A DNA stretch of 64,000 nt, from contig JAKZAP010000014.1 in the NCBI GenBank assembly GCA_023053575.1, positions 8,742,001 through 8,806,000 on the forward strand. The letters are read 5' to 3'. The notes under the pieces were generated by a model. It saw only the letters and a list, made by a program, of their open reading frames with translations, searched no databases and had not been told where the DNA came from. The DNA is from Branchinecta lynchi. Taxonomy: Eukaryota > Arthropoda > Branchiopoda > Anostraca > Branchinectidae. The translations under genes and the position numbers were made by a program. How positions within the stretch are numbered: the stretch's first letter is position 1; each line of letters opens with the position of its first letter. Positions 42,701 through 51,123 of this stretch are shown here, piece after piece.

Positions 42701-44230
42701 CCAGTCTTAGGGGGACATTCAAAATTTCTTAAGAAAACTAGTAGGCTATGAACTCATTTGTTGAATTTTATCCCAGTAAGTGGCTTAAGACAGGACTGGC
42801 AAAGCTAAAACCCTTCCAAAGCAGCATACCTCTACTGAACGCATTTTAAACTCCAAATAGTGGTATTTTTTAAAGTCTTGTATTTTACAGAGCATTCTTC
42901 ATAAGTATGTCCACACATATTCCTGGCACTACTTGGGTTGTGGGCTTACAGATGAAACATCCCCATAGCAAAACATCCCCGATGAAACATCCCCAGTGAA
43001 ACATCCCTGTAGTGATACGGTCCCATGGCAAAACGTCCCCATGGCAAAGCATCCCCAAGACTGAAGAGGACCCTTGTCATTAAGAGTGGAAATTTCACTG
43101 AAAATGTCCTAGCTAATTTTCCATTTATTTTTATATATGATTCCCAGTTAGCTTGGGCTATTTTCTATTCCCATTTCCTAAAGAAGTATTTAATTGAATG
43201 TCAAATATGCCAAGACAAGAATGGCAACTCCAGTGCTGTCTCATCTCTTTGCTCCAGACAAAACTTTAGCTAGGAGAAGAGTAAGCTAACACCACTTTTG
43301 GTTTGTCCGGGGTTTGTCCGCGATTCATCCCACAATCAAAACATCCCCATGACAAAACCATCCTGTGGCTAATCGCCCCCATGCGAAACGTCTGTGGCTA
43401 AAATGAACCAATAATCAAAACTCTGACAATTATTTTTTGTGTTTGGGGGGGGGGATATCCTGATTTACATCAGATAGTCCAAGACCAGAGCATGGAAATC
43501 AGAGATTAAAACGTAATTGGTATAAAATACATTTGAAGGGATACAGTGAATGTCTGAAGCAACTGATTGCATGTCTGCCATTATCTGCCTATAAAGAATA
43601 TTCCTACATCTGTAATGCAAACTCTGAAGTTGCAAGTGAGATTTGCATTTTGCGAATTGCAGACCAAGGCAAACTTGGGCAAACTGAAATATCTTGGGGA
43701 CCTTTCACAACTGGGATGTTTTGCTCAGGTTTTGCCGTGGGCAGGCTGTGGGGACATTTTTCTGTAGGGGCTCCTAGAACTGATGATAGATTTTGCCAGA
43801 AGTCCTGGCAGTACAATCAGAATATGAAAAACTCTACCTTGTCAACAATAACCAAATGAATTGAGCAACAAAAGCAGGCGCCACATTAAAAATTAAATCC
43901 ACTAAGCACAAGTTTTTCCTGTTTAGAAAGTTAAGAGGTAGTTCTCCAAATGGGATAATTGAAGTTGCTAAAAGCTTCTTTACTTTGTTAGAGGTTTCTT
44001 TTTTAGCCTAGACCCGGGACCCCAGCTGGACCCCAGCCTGTGGCACAGGCTTGGCACCAGCTTGGCACGTCGCTGAAAAATATCCTAGCTGACTAACTCG
44101 TTTACAGTAATTTATTTTACACAGTTCATTTTCCCTAAAGAAGTTTACTCTCATCTAAAAGCTTGCGCATACCTTGTACAAGGGTCAAAATACCAAATAG
44201 GCATGCAATGAGTAATTTAAAGATATCCAT
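30658..44230 (-). CDS. GPI-anchored Ly6/uPAR three-finger protein, quiver (sleepless)-like; complete gene
   Basis: Four minus-strand exons (44173-44230, 42497-42631, 40449-40602, 30658-30784) join with GT/AG sites and phases 1,1,2 into 157 residues. Residues 1-20 form a signal peptide (LLIACLFGILTLV core). The mature part has ten cysteines at 25, 28, 35, 49, 56, 73, 92, 125, 127 and 133, opening LWCYRCVG, with GCNDPFDS and TRDC, and closing WCFCNFDHWCNSASS. The tail is hydrophobic (LYIPLVFLSFLFKLIV), a GPI-attachment signal with the anchor site probably just after C133-N134. N121-T-T is a glycosylation sequon. The spacing, DPFDS motif and CN ending match quiver/sleepless-type proteins, which in insects modulate potassium channels and nicotinic receptors at the neuronal surface. 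The function here is inferred. The start codon lies at a transposon junction. Confidence 0.92.
31550..34110 (+). repeat. Repeat family A, long tandem array
   Basis: It starts with the CAAGTGCCATATAGCGATCG terminus and a (GTCT/GTCG)n run. Diverged units of about 255-285 bp follow; the landmark ccacataagctagga recurs at about 32388, 32643 and 32904, with decayed versions at 33186 and 33555. Each unit has one or two poly-G runs after gatccgg. A (TTA)n microsatellite lies at about 33892-33916. It occupies intron 3 of the Ly6 gene. Open frames here are repeat shadows. Confidence 0.82.
31836..31906 (-). pseudogene. tRNA-Asp-like sequence (tRNA-derived SINE head or tRNA pseudogene)
   Basis: The minus strand has an A-box-like TAGCTCAGTGGTAG, an anticodon loop CTGTCAA (GUC, Asp, with U33), and a B-box GGTTCGATCC, ending CCA. 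The T-stem pairs at four of five positions, but the acceptor and anticodon stems do not pair. It is not a functional tRNA. A partial second copy with the same A-box lies near 32162-32185, each embedded in a family A unit. Confidence 0.6.
34111..34985. other. Ly6 intron 3 sequence without recognised elements
   Basis: Apart from another family A-like start (caagtgccatatgagctttc at 34239) no structure is seen. Confidence 0.4.
34990..36380 (-). repeat. Repeat family B, reverse copy with about six internal units
   Basis: The 3' module in reverse (gaccaaaggtttcgatggga) lies at about 35325. Units containing tctaatcaacttcaaataaa recur at about 35445, 35585, 35715, 35855 and 35993. The 5' module in reverse runs to 36372. 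It is framed by a further repeat (aatctgggcccagctgccca) at 34985-35320 and 36445-36690. Confidence 0.8.
36801..38354 (+). mobile_element. hAT-like non-autonomous element, 1.55 kb, perfect 8 bp duplication
   Basis: CCTACTGG lies at 36793-36800 and 38355-38362. Terminal inverted repeats are CAGGGGCGTCGCAAG at both ends, adjoined by G/C homopolymers. The interior, especially 37560-38290, is dense in the motif taccgaat and its variants. No transposase frame is visible. It lies in intron 3 of the Ly6 gene. Confidence 0.88.
38456..39782 (-). mobile_element. Second, inverted copy of the CAGGGGCGTCGC hAT-like element, truncated
   Basis: Reverse-complement similarity to 36850-38250 runs through this region. 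It ends on the right with the intact terminus cttgcgacgccCCTG at 39782. The left terminus is missing. Together with 36801-38354 it makes a 3 kb inverted arrangement. Confidence 0.78.
38529..38955. repeat. 213 bp perfect-looking tandem duplication
   Basis: The block from 38529 is repeated from 38742 with no difference that I can see by eye over about 213 bp. It lies inside the inverted hAT-like copy. Either a very recent duplication or an assembly artefact. Confidence 0.85.
39800..40145 (+). repeat. Repeat family A, single copy
   Basis: It has (GTCG)n at 39820, then gtacttccaggcgggccag and tgaaacttaccaagcatac, and a poly-G run at about 40067. It directly follows the hAT-like copy ending at 39782. 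Confidence 0.65.
40449..40602 (-). CDS. Ly6 gene exon 3 (second and third fingers)
   Basis: The acceptor is tctgttacag and the donor is AAAAG|gtaagt. Its 154 bases run from phase 1 to phase 2. It encodes DTVVTRDCLSN, then IPADTYEGCRASAEDV and LGHYTFNDVKELDIKR. Confidence 0.92.
41395..41660 (-). repeat. Repeat family B, partial copy
   Basis: It contains aatccgggctaactacttgtccg and cttcagattaaacttcaact in diverged form, about two units. Confidence 0.55.
41850..42450 (+). mobile_element. LINE 3' fragment with terminal hairpin
   Basis: A 161-codon frame (41870-42355) reads MYKALVRPVVDFGMCLASPG, EGVQRRATRII, RQRQQFFSCRVVNTWNSL and ends EEWNDVPWKYNWDASDA. The 3' UTR contains a perfect 10 bp stem hairpin (42406-42433). 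It sits in intron 2 of the Ly6 gene, 141 bp beyond exon 2. Confidence 0.85.
42406..42433 (+). ncRNA. LINE 3'-UTR hairpin
   Basis: CTTAATTCGC-TCCGAAGT-GCGAATTAAG forms a 10 bp stem with an 8-base loop. The copy at 49729-49754 keeps the loop and changes paired bases together. This is probably the RNA structure recognised by the LINE reverse transcriptase; not a separate gene. Confidence 0.65.
42497..42631 (-). CDS. Ly6 gene exon 2 (first finger)
   Basis: The acceptor is atttttcag and the donor is GGAG|gtaagt. Its 135 bases enter and leave in phase 1. It carries five cysteines (CYRC, GCNDPF, TCPSW, KCVK) and the WYWSHTCPSW segment. Confidence 0.92.
42950..43400. repeat. AAACATCCCC short repeats
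   Basis: At 42955-43075 the decamer-like motif AAACATCCCC(A) recurs about seven times, and again at 43335-43400. The block lies in intron 1 of the Ly6 gene. Confidence 0.7.
44173..44230 (-). CDS. Ly6 gene exon 1 (signal peptide)
   Basis: ATG is at 44230-44228. The 58 coding bases give MDIFKLLIACLFGILTLVQ and split the next codon in phase 1. The donor is CAAG|gtatgc. The A of the ATG is the last base of the hAT-like element, read on the minus strand, and the TG belongs to its target-site duplication. Confidence 0.88.
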
Positions 44231-44609
44231 AGTGTTGGGCGATATTCGATATCGATAACGATATATCGATATATCGGACCAAATATCGATATCGAATATC
44301 GAAACGTAAGTATCGATATCGAAAACGATATTTTTTCACTCATAATTATTGTAAATAATCCAACATAACCTACATTTACATATCCGAAATTGGAGCAATA
44401 TGTTTTCCGTAATTCAGTTCTTATTTATCAGGAGTTTGAGATGATGCAAGATGCTATTTAACGACAATTTCGTTACTAAATTTGGGCGAAACAAGACATA
44501 TCCTGTAGCGAAACATACTAAAGAAATATCGATATCGATATATCGAATATCGAAAGTGAAAATATCGATATATCGATATATCGAAAAATCCAGATATCGC
44601 CCAACACTA
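44230..44609 (+). mobile_element. hAT-like MITE at the Ly6 start codon
   Basis: GATATCCA is duplicated at 44222-44229 and 44610-44617. Inverted ends are TAGTGTTGGGCGATAT. The sub-terminal zones are arrays of ATCGATATCG palindromes. It is 380 bp without coding capacity. A reverse-orientation relative lies at 48934-49228. Confidence 0.9.
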
Positions 44610-44618
44610 GATATCCAT
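44607..44618 (-). other. Three-codon upstream ORF created by the transposon
   Basis: On the minus strand this reads ATG GAT ATC TAG. The first eight codon bases after the A are the pre-insertion start of the Ly6 gene; the stop is supplied by the terminal TAG of the hAT-like element. It sits about 380 bp upstream of the present start codon. It would be translated only if transcription starts to its right. Confidence 0.8.
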
Positions 44619-45839
44619 TTTGATAATGCTAATGAAATATTTTTCGCCGTCCGGCGTTGCAAAAATCCGGACTAACTTTCTGAAAAATTTAAAATCCCTC
44701 CTAGCCTAAAAGAAGGGTTCCGAAGGGTCGGAGCCAGAGTCGGAGCCCAAGAGCCAGACATTTTTTGGAACTGGACAGATTATCAGGAAAGTATAGAAGG
44801 AAACCAAAATATAACAGGAAAAGATTTAGTTCAAACTAAGGCTATCCGGAATAGTAAAAAAAATCATGGTGAAACTTCAAGCCTAAATGGTACTACCTGT
44901 CGGAGTGCCATATTGTGATCTTTTCGAATGCATTTGTGAGAACTGACAAGATTTCCACTTCATATGTTTTTCGTTTCGCAACTTAAAGTGTCAGCCACTT
45001 TCCCTTTTTGTCCCACCATTTGCATATTTGTTTTGCCTCTCGTGTTGTCCTCTAGTCACCAGTGTGTCCAATGTCCCGGACTTCCGGACGTTTTTGGTCT
45101 GGCTTCATCTTTCGAATCCATCCTGACGGAAACGCACATCATCAAGAAAAATCTGGAAGGCCTGGCTTTAACCTCGCCTGGTACCTCCCCGGGTTCCGTG
45201 TGCATTAACGTTACTTTACAAACAAGAATTACTTTGTACTTTTCCCAGACAATGAGCATACAGAGAATACAGACTAACGTCTACAACCAGCTGCTATAAT
45301 ATATAAGACACACGAATGGGACGAAGTCATATTCTGTTTACGTAATGCATGGTTCGTGCGCTTGCTCTTCCAAGTTTTTCCCTGACCTTTTTTGGTGATT
45401 TCCCTGACCTTTTCCAGCAGTTTTCCAACACCTTTCGATTACCTCAGTGAACAAATTAACTCATTTACTGAAAAAACAAGAGCTGGTAGCTCATATGGCA
45501 CTTGCAAGGCTGCGTCAGAGGATTAAAGTATGAACTCGTCAATTCGTGGGTTTGTTGTGATCATATGTAAGCAAAATCCTTGAGATAAGAACGGTCATGG
45601 GTCCTTGGAAATCACGAGAATGTATTGTTCGTAAAATCTATTTTATTTATGCATTTGGCCGTGATGATGCGCACTTTAAGGGCGCTAGAAATTCATCTGT
45701 AATGAACACTCCTGAAGCACAAATGATGATAAGCTCATGGGAATCAAGAAAATGTATATTTTGCTCAAAATTAGTGTTTGTACTTTAAGAAAGCAAAACC
45801 CGTGAGGCAAAAATGATCACTGGCCCTTGGGGATCATGA
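44619..45839. other. Region upstream of the Ly6 gene
   Basis: It should contain the pre-insertion promoter and 5' UTR of the Ly6 gene. No TATA or clear first non-coding exon is identified. A 111-codon frame (44964-45299) shares cttccggacgtttttggtct-type sequence with 53090-53190 and is therefore repeat. Confidence 0.4.
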
Positions 45840-46920
45840 ATATATATAATAATATAATATTTATTTGTGACCCACTGTACAGATTTAAGATAGTGGAGTA
45901 ATGAAAGAAAAGAAATAAAGATAGTACAACATATCACACACAACAACAAAAAAGCACTCAATGAAAAAGCCGGATAAGGCCGTGGTGCGCACCTAGGCGG
46001 AAACACGCGTCAGCACCAATATTGGTCTGCAGATTTTCCAGCGAACATAAGATGTCGCTAGCTCCGTAACGATTTACAAGGCGTCTATTTCGGACCGATC
46101 TGGGTAAATACAAGAGGAATTTGCAAAATCAAAAATAATCCACCCACATTTGCTTAAGATCAGTCTTTGTAAATATAGGATATAAACCAGACGCAGACAA
46201 AACGGCATGGTCGCAAAAAACTAGAATAAAGTTTAGCCAGTCCACGTCTGCTGAAACGACCACGATTAGCAACGATTTTTGCGTACCCAATTCTTAATTT
46301 ATCTTTAGTATCAGATAAAAACTTCCTCCGGATACTAGCAAGAGAATCACAAACAGATATACCCAGCCACTTAAACATCTTTACTCTGGGTACAGCGAAA
46401 CTCCCGCAATTCAGAGAACTAGCACATTGATCATTATTGAAAGACAAATATTCACACTTAGCATAAAGCAAGGCCAATATCTTTAAACAGAGATCCAACC
46501 AGACGAACGTTTCGCTCAAGTGAGCTTTTTGAACGGCTAATCAGAAGGAGGTCATCAGCATATGCTAGATATGAAAGTTCACTGAACCCGAAAAAACAAC
46601 TCGATGGGATCTTGGTCAGAACACTTGCGATACAAGCATTAAATATGTACGGCGAAAGGACACCTCCTTGTCTGACCCCGCACTTCACTGGAATATTCCC
46701 GAAAATATGACCATTAGATTTCAGTCTTACATACGAATTAGAATACCAGAAACGTAGCACAGATATAACTGAAATGTTTATACCAAGCTGATACAGTGAC
46801 AGCAGAGCTTGTGAATGAACAGCGGTGTCAAACGCTTTAGAAGTGTCCAAAGCACAAATATGTAATGACTGGCCTTTGGTATGCACATCTTTGAGGAGAA
46901 CAGCAAGCGCCCTGCCTAAC
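45840..46920 (-). mobile_element. LINE 3' half with RT palm, frameshifted
   Basis: The minus strand has ALDTSKAFDTAVHS (motif A), KCGVRQGGVLSPYIFN (motif B) and YLAYADDLLLISRSK (motif C) in one frame (46458-46886). It continues in another frame (46160-46519) with KCEYLSFNNDQC and FKWLGISVCDSL. The 3' end is TATTTATTTGTGACCCACT-like in plus orientation at about 45860. The frameshift in the 46458-46519 overlap inactivates it. Confidence 0.83.
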
Positions 46921-47049
46921 GTATTTTTTTACTTTTCGGTTAAGAAACGCACTTTAAAGGTGCTAAAAATTAGTTTAACACCTTTGAGTTAAATGTTAAC
47001 TTTGCTTAAAAGCATTTTCTGTACTTTGCTTAAGATTAGTACTTTAAGG

Positions 47050-48260
47050 TTAGAATTAGTACTTTAAGGGATGGTTGGATCTGAGAAGTGACAATTTCTG
47101 ATCCAATCTTGTCAGGTTTCTAGTGTTCAGGCCAAGTTTCATCACCCCAGAACATCTGGAATTACATTAGTTCGCGATCACCGAAATTCCGGACCCCCCA
47201 CCCACCAACTCCCCTCACAGCGCCCGAACCCGGTCCGATTTTGTCACTGATGTATATAGTTCTTGTCCTTGTTCTTCCCACCAAGTTTCATCCCAATCGC
47301 TCCACTCTAAGCGTGTCACAAGATCCCCCCCCCCACCCACATTCATCGGATCCGGTCCGTATTTCAAACGGGACATCCGAGACATGAGGTCTTCCCAAAT
47401 ATCATGTTTCGTTAAGATCCAACCACTCGTTCAAGAGTTAAACATACATCAAGATTCCAGATTTCCCCTCCCTCCACTCCCCCACGATGGTTGGGTCGGA
47501 GAGCTGATTATTTCTAAGCAACCCCGTCAAGTCTCTAATGTTCAAGCCAAGTTTCATCGTCCTAGCACATCTGGAAATACCTTAGATCGCGATAGCCCGA
47601 TTTCCGGACTCCCCCCCACAGTGCCAAATCCGATCCGGTTCTATCACTGAGTATCTAGTTCTTGTGCTTGTCCTTCCCACCAAGTTTCATCCCAATCGCT
47701 CGACTCTAAGCGTGTCACAAGATTTCCGCCCCCCCCCCCCACCATTCATCGGATCCGGCTTTAAATGGGCCATTCGAGGCACGAGCTCTTTCCAAATATC
47801 AAGTTTCGTTAGGATCAGATCATCCGTTCCAATGTTATACATTCCTCAAGATTCTGGATTCCCCCTCCTTCCACTCCCCCCACGATGGTCGGATGGGGAA
47901 GTTGACTATTCCCAGGTTAATCTGGTCGGATCCCTGACTTGTCTGTCAAGTTTCATAGTCCTAGCCCACCTGGAAGTAACTTAACTCCGAATCGTCGGAA
48001 TTCCGGAAACCCCCTCCAACTCCCCCACAGTGCACGAATCCGGTCCGGTTCTGTCAATGATGTACCTAGGGCTTGTACTTGTTCCTCCCACCAAGTTTCA
48101 TCCCGATCGCTCCACTCTAAGCGTGTCACACGATTTCCGGTCCGCCCCCCTTCTACTCCCCCCCCCACATTCATCGTATTCGGTCCGCACTTGAAATAGG
48201 ACATATGAGACACGAGGCCTCTCCAAATATCAAGTCACTAAGATCCGATCACCCGTGTGA
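47050..48260 (-). repeat. Repeat family A, reverse tandem array
   Basis: The landmark accaagtttcatcccaatcg recurs at about 47280, 47680 and 48090, a period near 400 bp, with C-tracts opposite the G-tracts of the plus-strand copies. It ends near gcaagtgccata at 48264. Confidence 0.75.
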
Positions 48261-48588
48261 AAGGCAAGTGCCATAAAACTGAGCAAAACATCCATCAACT
48301 TCGTAAAGCCGTTCAGACTGTACGAGAAATTAACAATGCGATTCCTCATCCCACAAACTGGGACGGCTCAAAGAACAGAGTTATCAACTCATAAGCTTTG
48401 GACAGAGAACCGACGAAAAAGAAACTTCCAGTAAAAAAAAAACTTGATGCATAAGTATAGACTAACTTTTCAAAAAAAAATTCCCTGACTTTTCCTGATT
48501 TCCAGAGCCGCACGAATCCTGGTAATGCCAAATTCTATACGCACAGACAGAAAACTACAAATGCAGGGATGTACTGAAAAGTCACTTA

Positions 48589-48799
48589 GAGCGTGTTACT
48601 ACCTTCTAACAATATATATATATATATATTACCTTACTACCTTCTAACAATAGTAACTATTAGTTGCTATTGTCGTTTCCAACCTCGAGAAAAGCTACTA
48701 CGCTGACCGTTCCAACCTTGTCAAAATAGTAACTATTTCCTTACCACGCTTGGGGGGGGGGGGGGGTGGTAACTACGGTAAGTAGGGTGGGACACACTC
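48589..48799. mobile_element. PIF/Harbinger-like MITE, TTA target duplication
   Basis: TTA lies at 48586-48588 and 48800-48802. The ends (GAGCGTGTTacta / ggacacactc) and inner TAGTAACTA repeats match the copy at 8316-8610. A (TA)n run sits near 48612-48629. Confidence 0.7.
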
Positions 48800-48933
48800 T
48801 TAGACTTTCGTTTTCTGGCAAAAATTCACCGAATTCATTGCTTATTGGTCCCGCTTCCCGGAAGAAAATCCAGTTTCGCCAATCCAAATACGCTCCCTAT
48901 TGGTCTCTGCAAGCTTTTGAATGCGCTACCAGT

Positions 48934-49228
48934 GAGTGTTGGGCGATATTTGGATTTTTCGATATATCGATATTTCTTTAGTATGTTTCGCTATAGGACA
49001 TGTCTCGTTTCGCCCAAATTTACTATCGAAATTGTCGTTAAATAGCATCTCGCATCATCTCAAACTCCGGATAAATAAGAACTGAATTACGGAAAACATA
49101 TTGCTCCAATTTCGGATATGTAAGTGTAGGTTATGTTGGATTATTTCCAATAATTATGAGTGAAAAAATATCGTTTTCGATATCGATATTTGGTCCGATA
49201 TATCGTTATCGAATTTCGCCCAACACTA
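48934..49228 (-). mobile_element. hAT-like MITE, second TAGTGTTGGGC copy
   Basis: The ends are GAGTGTTGGGCGATAT and cgcccaacacTA, and the interior is the reverse complement of 44300-44530. The flanking octamers ctaccagt and agtccagt match at five of eight bases, so this copy is older or the duplication has decayed. Confidence 0.75.
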
Positions 49229-49719
49229 AGTCCAGTGGCTGCCGAGTGACAAGCTCCACTAGTTCCTTGCGCCGGCTGTTTTAACTCGCTTTACTTATTG
49301 CTCAAAAACAGGCGCGATATGGACTGCGACCCAACAAATAATCGCTAAACGGTGCCACTTTTTCGAAATTCGCAAAAATCGTTTCTGGTCCGATAGAATA
49401 CTCTCACGGAAAAGATAATGCACGGGTTACCCCTGGGTCACAGACTATGTTGCGAGACAATGTTCCGACGCCATTATCTCCCTCACTTTCGACTTGAGCT
49501 GCTTTCACATCGAAGACGCAACATAAATTCGTATGAAAAACGGAATCATTGCAAGGATGAGATTTCATTGTATAAATATCCATCTGTGTTTGCGCAGTCC
49601 GACTAGCCGAGAAGCCTTGCCTTCTTACCGAAGTCTTCGGAATAACGACGCAACGGACGTATTATGTGTGAACAAAGGACCAGAGACTAGGGTAGCGTTC
49701 CAGCGACTTCTTATCAGTT

Positions 49720-49960
49720 AGGATTACATTAAATTGCACTTCGGAGCAATCTAAGATATAATCCTAATGGACGCTCGTACGGGTGGTGGTTCTGGTAATT
49801 GGTTCATCTAGTTCTTGGTACTGGATTCCGGCGCATCCCAGTACAGCTTCCAGGGTTTTGTTTCCCATTCAGTGTCCACAGACCGTTTGAAGGCTTCTAC
49901 GGTCTGTTGCCGTTCCAGAGCCCGCCGTAATAAGTAAATTGGCTCCTCCCACTTATTATT
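49720..49960 (-). mobile_element. LINE 3' fragment, same lineage as 41850-42450
   Basis: The minus strand reads TVEAFKRSVDTEWETKPWKL then YWDAPESSTKN, matching the C-terminus EEAFKKLLDEEWNDVPWKYN of the other copy. The 3' UTR hairpin is at 49729-49754. Confidence 0.78.
49729..49754 (-). ncRNA. LINE 3'-UTR hairpin, second copy
   Basis: On the minus strand TTAGATTGC-TCCGAAGT-GCAATTTAA pairs over nine positions with one G-U. The loop is identical to that at 42406-42433. Confidence 0.62.
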
Positions 49961-50027
49961 TTCGTTCCACGACTTACTTATGATGGTCGCGAGCTTCATA
50001 AGTGATAATAATTATCGGTTCTGCTGG

Positions 50028-50163
50028 AACGGGGGTTGACCACCACCCCCGAAACATACAAAAATAACGATTTTTATATGCTTTTCCCTCTGATCTATGT
50101 GTTTTTTGTCCGACCAGCAGGCAACCCCCCCCCCCCGACATAAATTCCTGAGTACGGGCCTGG
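50028..50163 (-). mobile_element. Partial inverted copy of the CAGGCCCGTATCC MITE
   Basis: The block ctgatctatgtgttttttgt and flanking G/C runs are the reverse complement of 50340-50460. Only one terminus (cGGGCCTG at the right) is present. Confidence 0.6.
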
Positions 50164-50325
50164 TAATGACGCATGTTCGCATTGATATTATTTTCGTTCC
50201 CGAGAGCGTGATAACTACCACATTACGGTGCTCGCCCCTCCTCTTATCATCGTGCTTGTAATAACTTCACTGGAACACTATCTGGATGTCAGGAGAGTCC
50301 GGACTGAACGAGCCCATGCTAGGGC

Positions 50326-50497
50326 CAGGCCCGTATCCAGAAATTTTTTTCGGGAGGGGGGGTTCGCCTGCTGGTCGGACAAAAAAGTACAAAAAACACA
50401 TAGATCAGAGCGAAAAGCCTATAAAAATCATCATTTTTGTATGTTTCGGGGGGAGGGGGGGTCAACCCCCTAACCCCCACGCCTGGATACGGCCTTG
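50326..50497 (+). mobile_element. hAT-like MITE, CAGGCCCGTATCC family
   Basis: Ends CAGGCCCGTATCCAG and (inverted) CAAGGCCGTATCCAG are flanked by gctagggc and gctatggc, a 7/8 match. It contains poly-G/poly-C blocks and is 172 bp. Confidence 0.68.
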
Positions 50498-50605
50498 GCT
50501 ATGGCCTGTGGGCTTTTCCAATAAAATGTCATACCATGGTGAGGTCTGTGTGGTCACTCCTTCAAATAGACAGGTGGATTTCAAATCTCAGTGGCTACAA
50601 TAATC

Positions 50606-50611
50606 TTTATT
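50606..50611 (-). promoter_or_regulatory. Polyadenylation signal AATAAA for the acidic protein gene
   Basis: The plus strand reads tttatt, so the minus strand has AATAAA, 402 bp beyond the stop codon. No nearer canonical hexamer was seen, so a 3' UTR of about 420 bp is likely. Confidence 0.5.
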
Positions 50612-51013
50612 ACAACATCCAGAGATAAAGTCACATGGAAACCAACATCTTATCGTGGGATTACTACAACCAAGCCCACTGACTTGACTTTTGTAATGAA
50701 ACTTGACAAAAGTAAAAAGTTAAGAACTGACTGGAATGCATCGACAGCACCAAATAAACGGATGCAGCAGAAACCCCTCACCGTTTGTAAAAACGCCTTT
50801 TTTACAAAAATATCAGACAATATAAAACGAGCTACCGGGTTTCCACAGCAGAATAAGAGATTTGTGCGTATTGCCAGATATGCAGGAGGGACAGAGACGC
50901 CTTTTCGAACCTCAATGATTTGTACTGTACAACTGCGCGAAAAAGGGAGTAAAACTAGAGGGCGAAAACGCGTCTCGACCAATTTGAAACTATGTGATTT
51001 TCGAACATCAGAT

Positions 51014-51123
51014 TTAAGCTTCAGTTGCTTCTTCTGTGGCAGGGGTAACTTCTTCATCCACTTTGACTTTCTTGGGTGAGATGACGGCCTCAGCAGCTTC
51101 TTCCTCTGGCTTCCTCTTCTCTG
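51014..51123 (-). CDS. Acidic protein gene exon 3 (basic patches, stop)
   Basis: The acceptor is tttcttgcag. The exon completes an Ala codon and then reads EKRKPEEEAAEAVISPKKVK, VDEEVTPATEEATEA and TAA. The acceptor is a NAGNAG (gcagcag), so use of the second AG would drop one alanine without a frameshift. Confidence 0.85.

Noticed and set aside
44964..45299. A 111-codon frame with an apparent signal-peptide-like start
   Set aside because: Part of it (cttccggacgtttttggtct and gaaggcctggcttta) is shared with 53090-53190, so it is a dispersed repeat; no splice sites fit.
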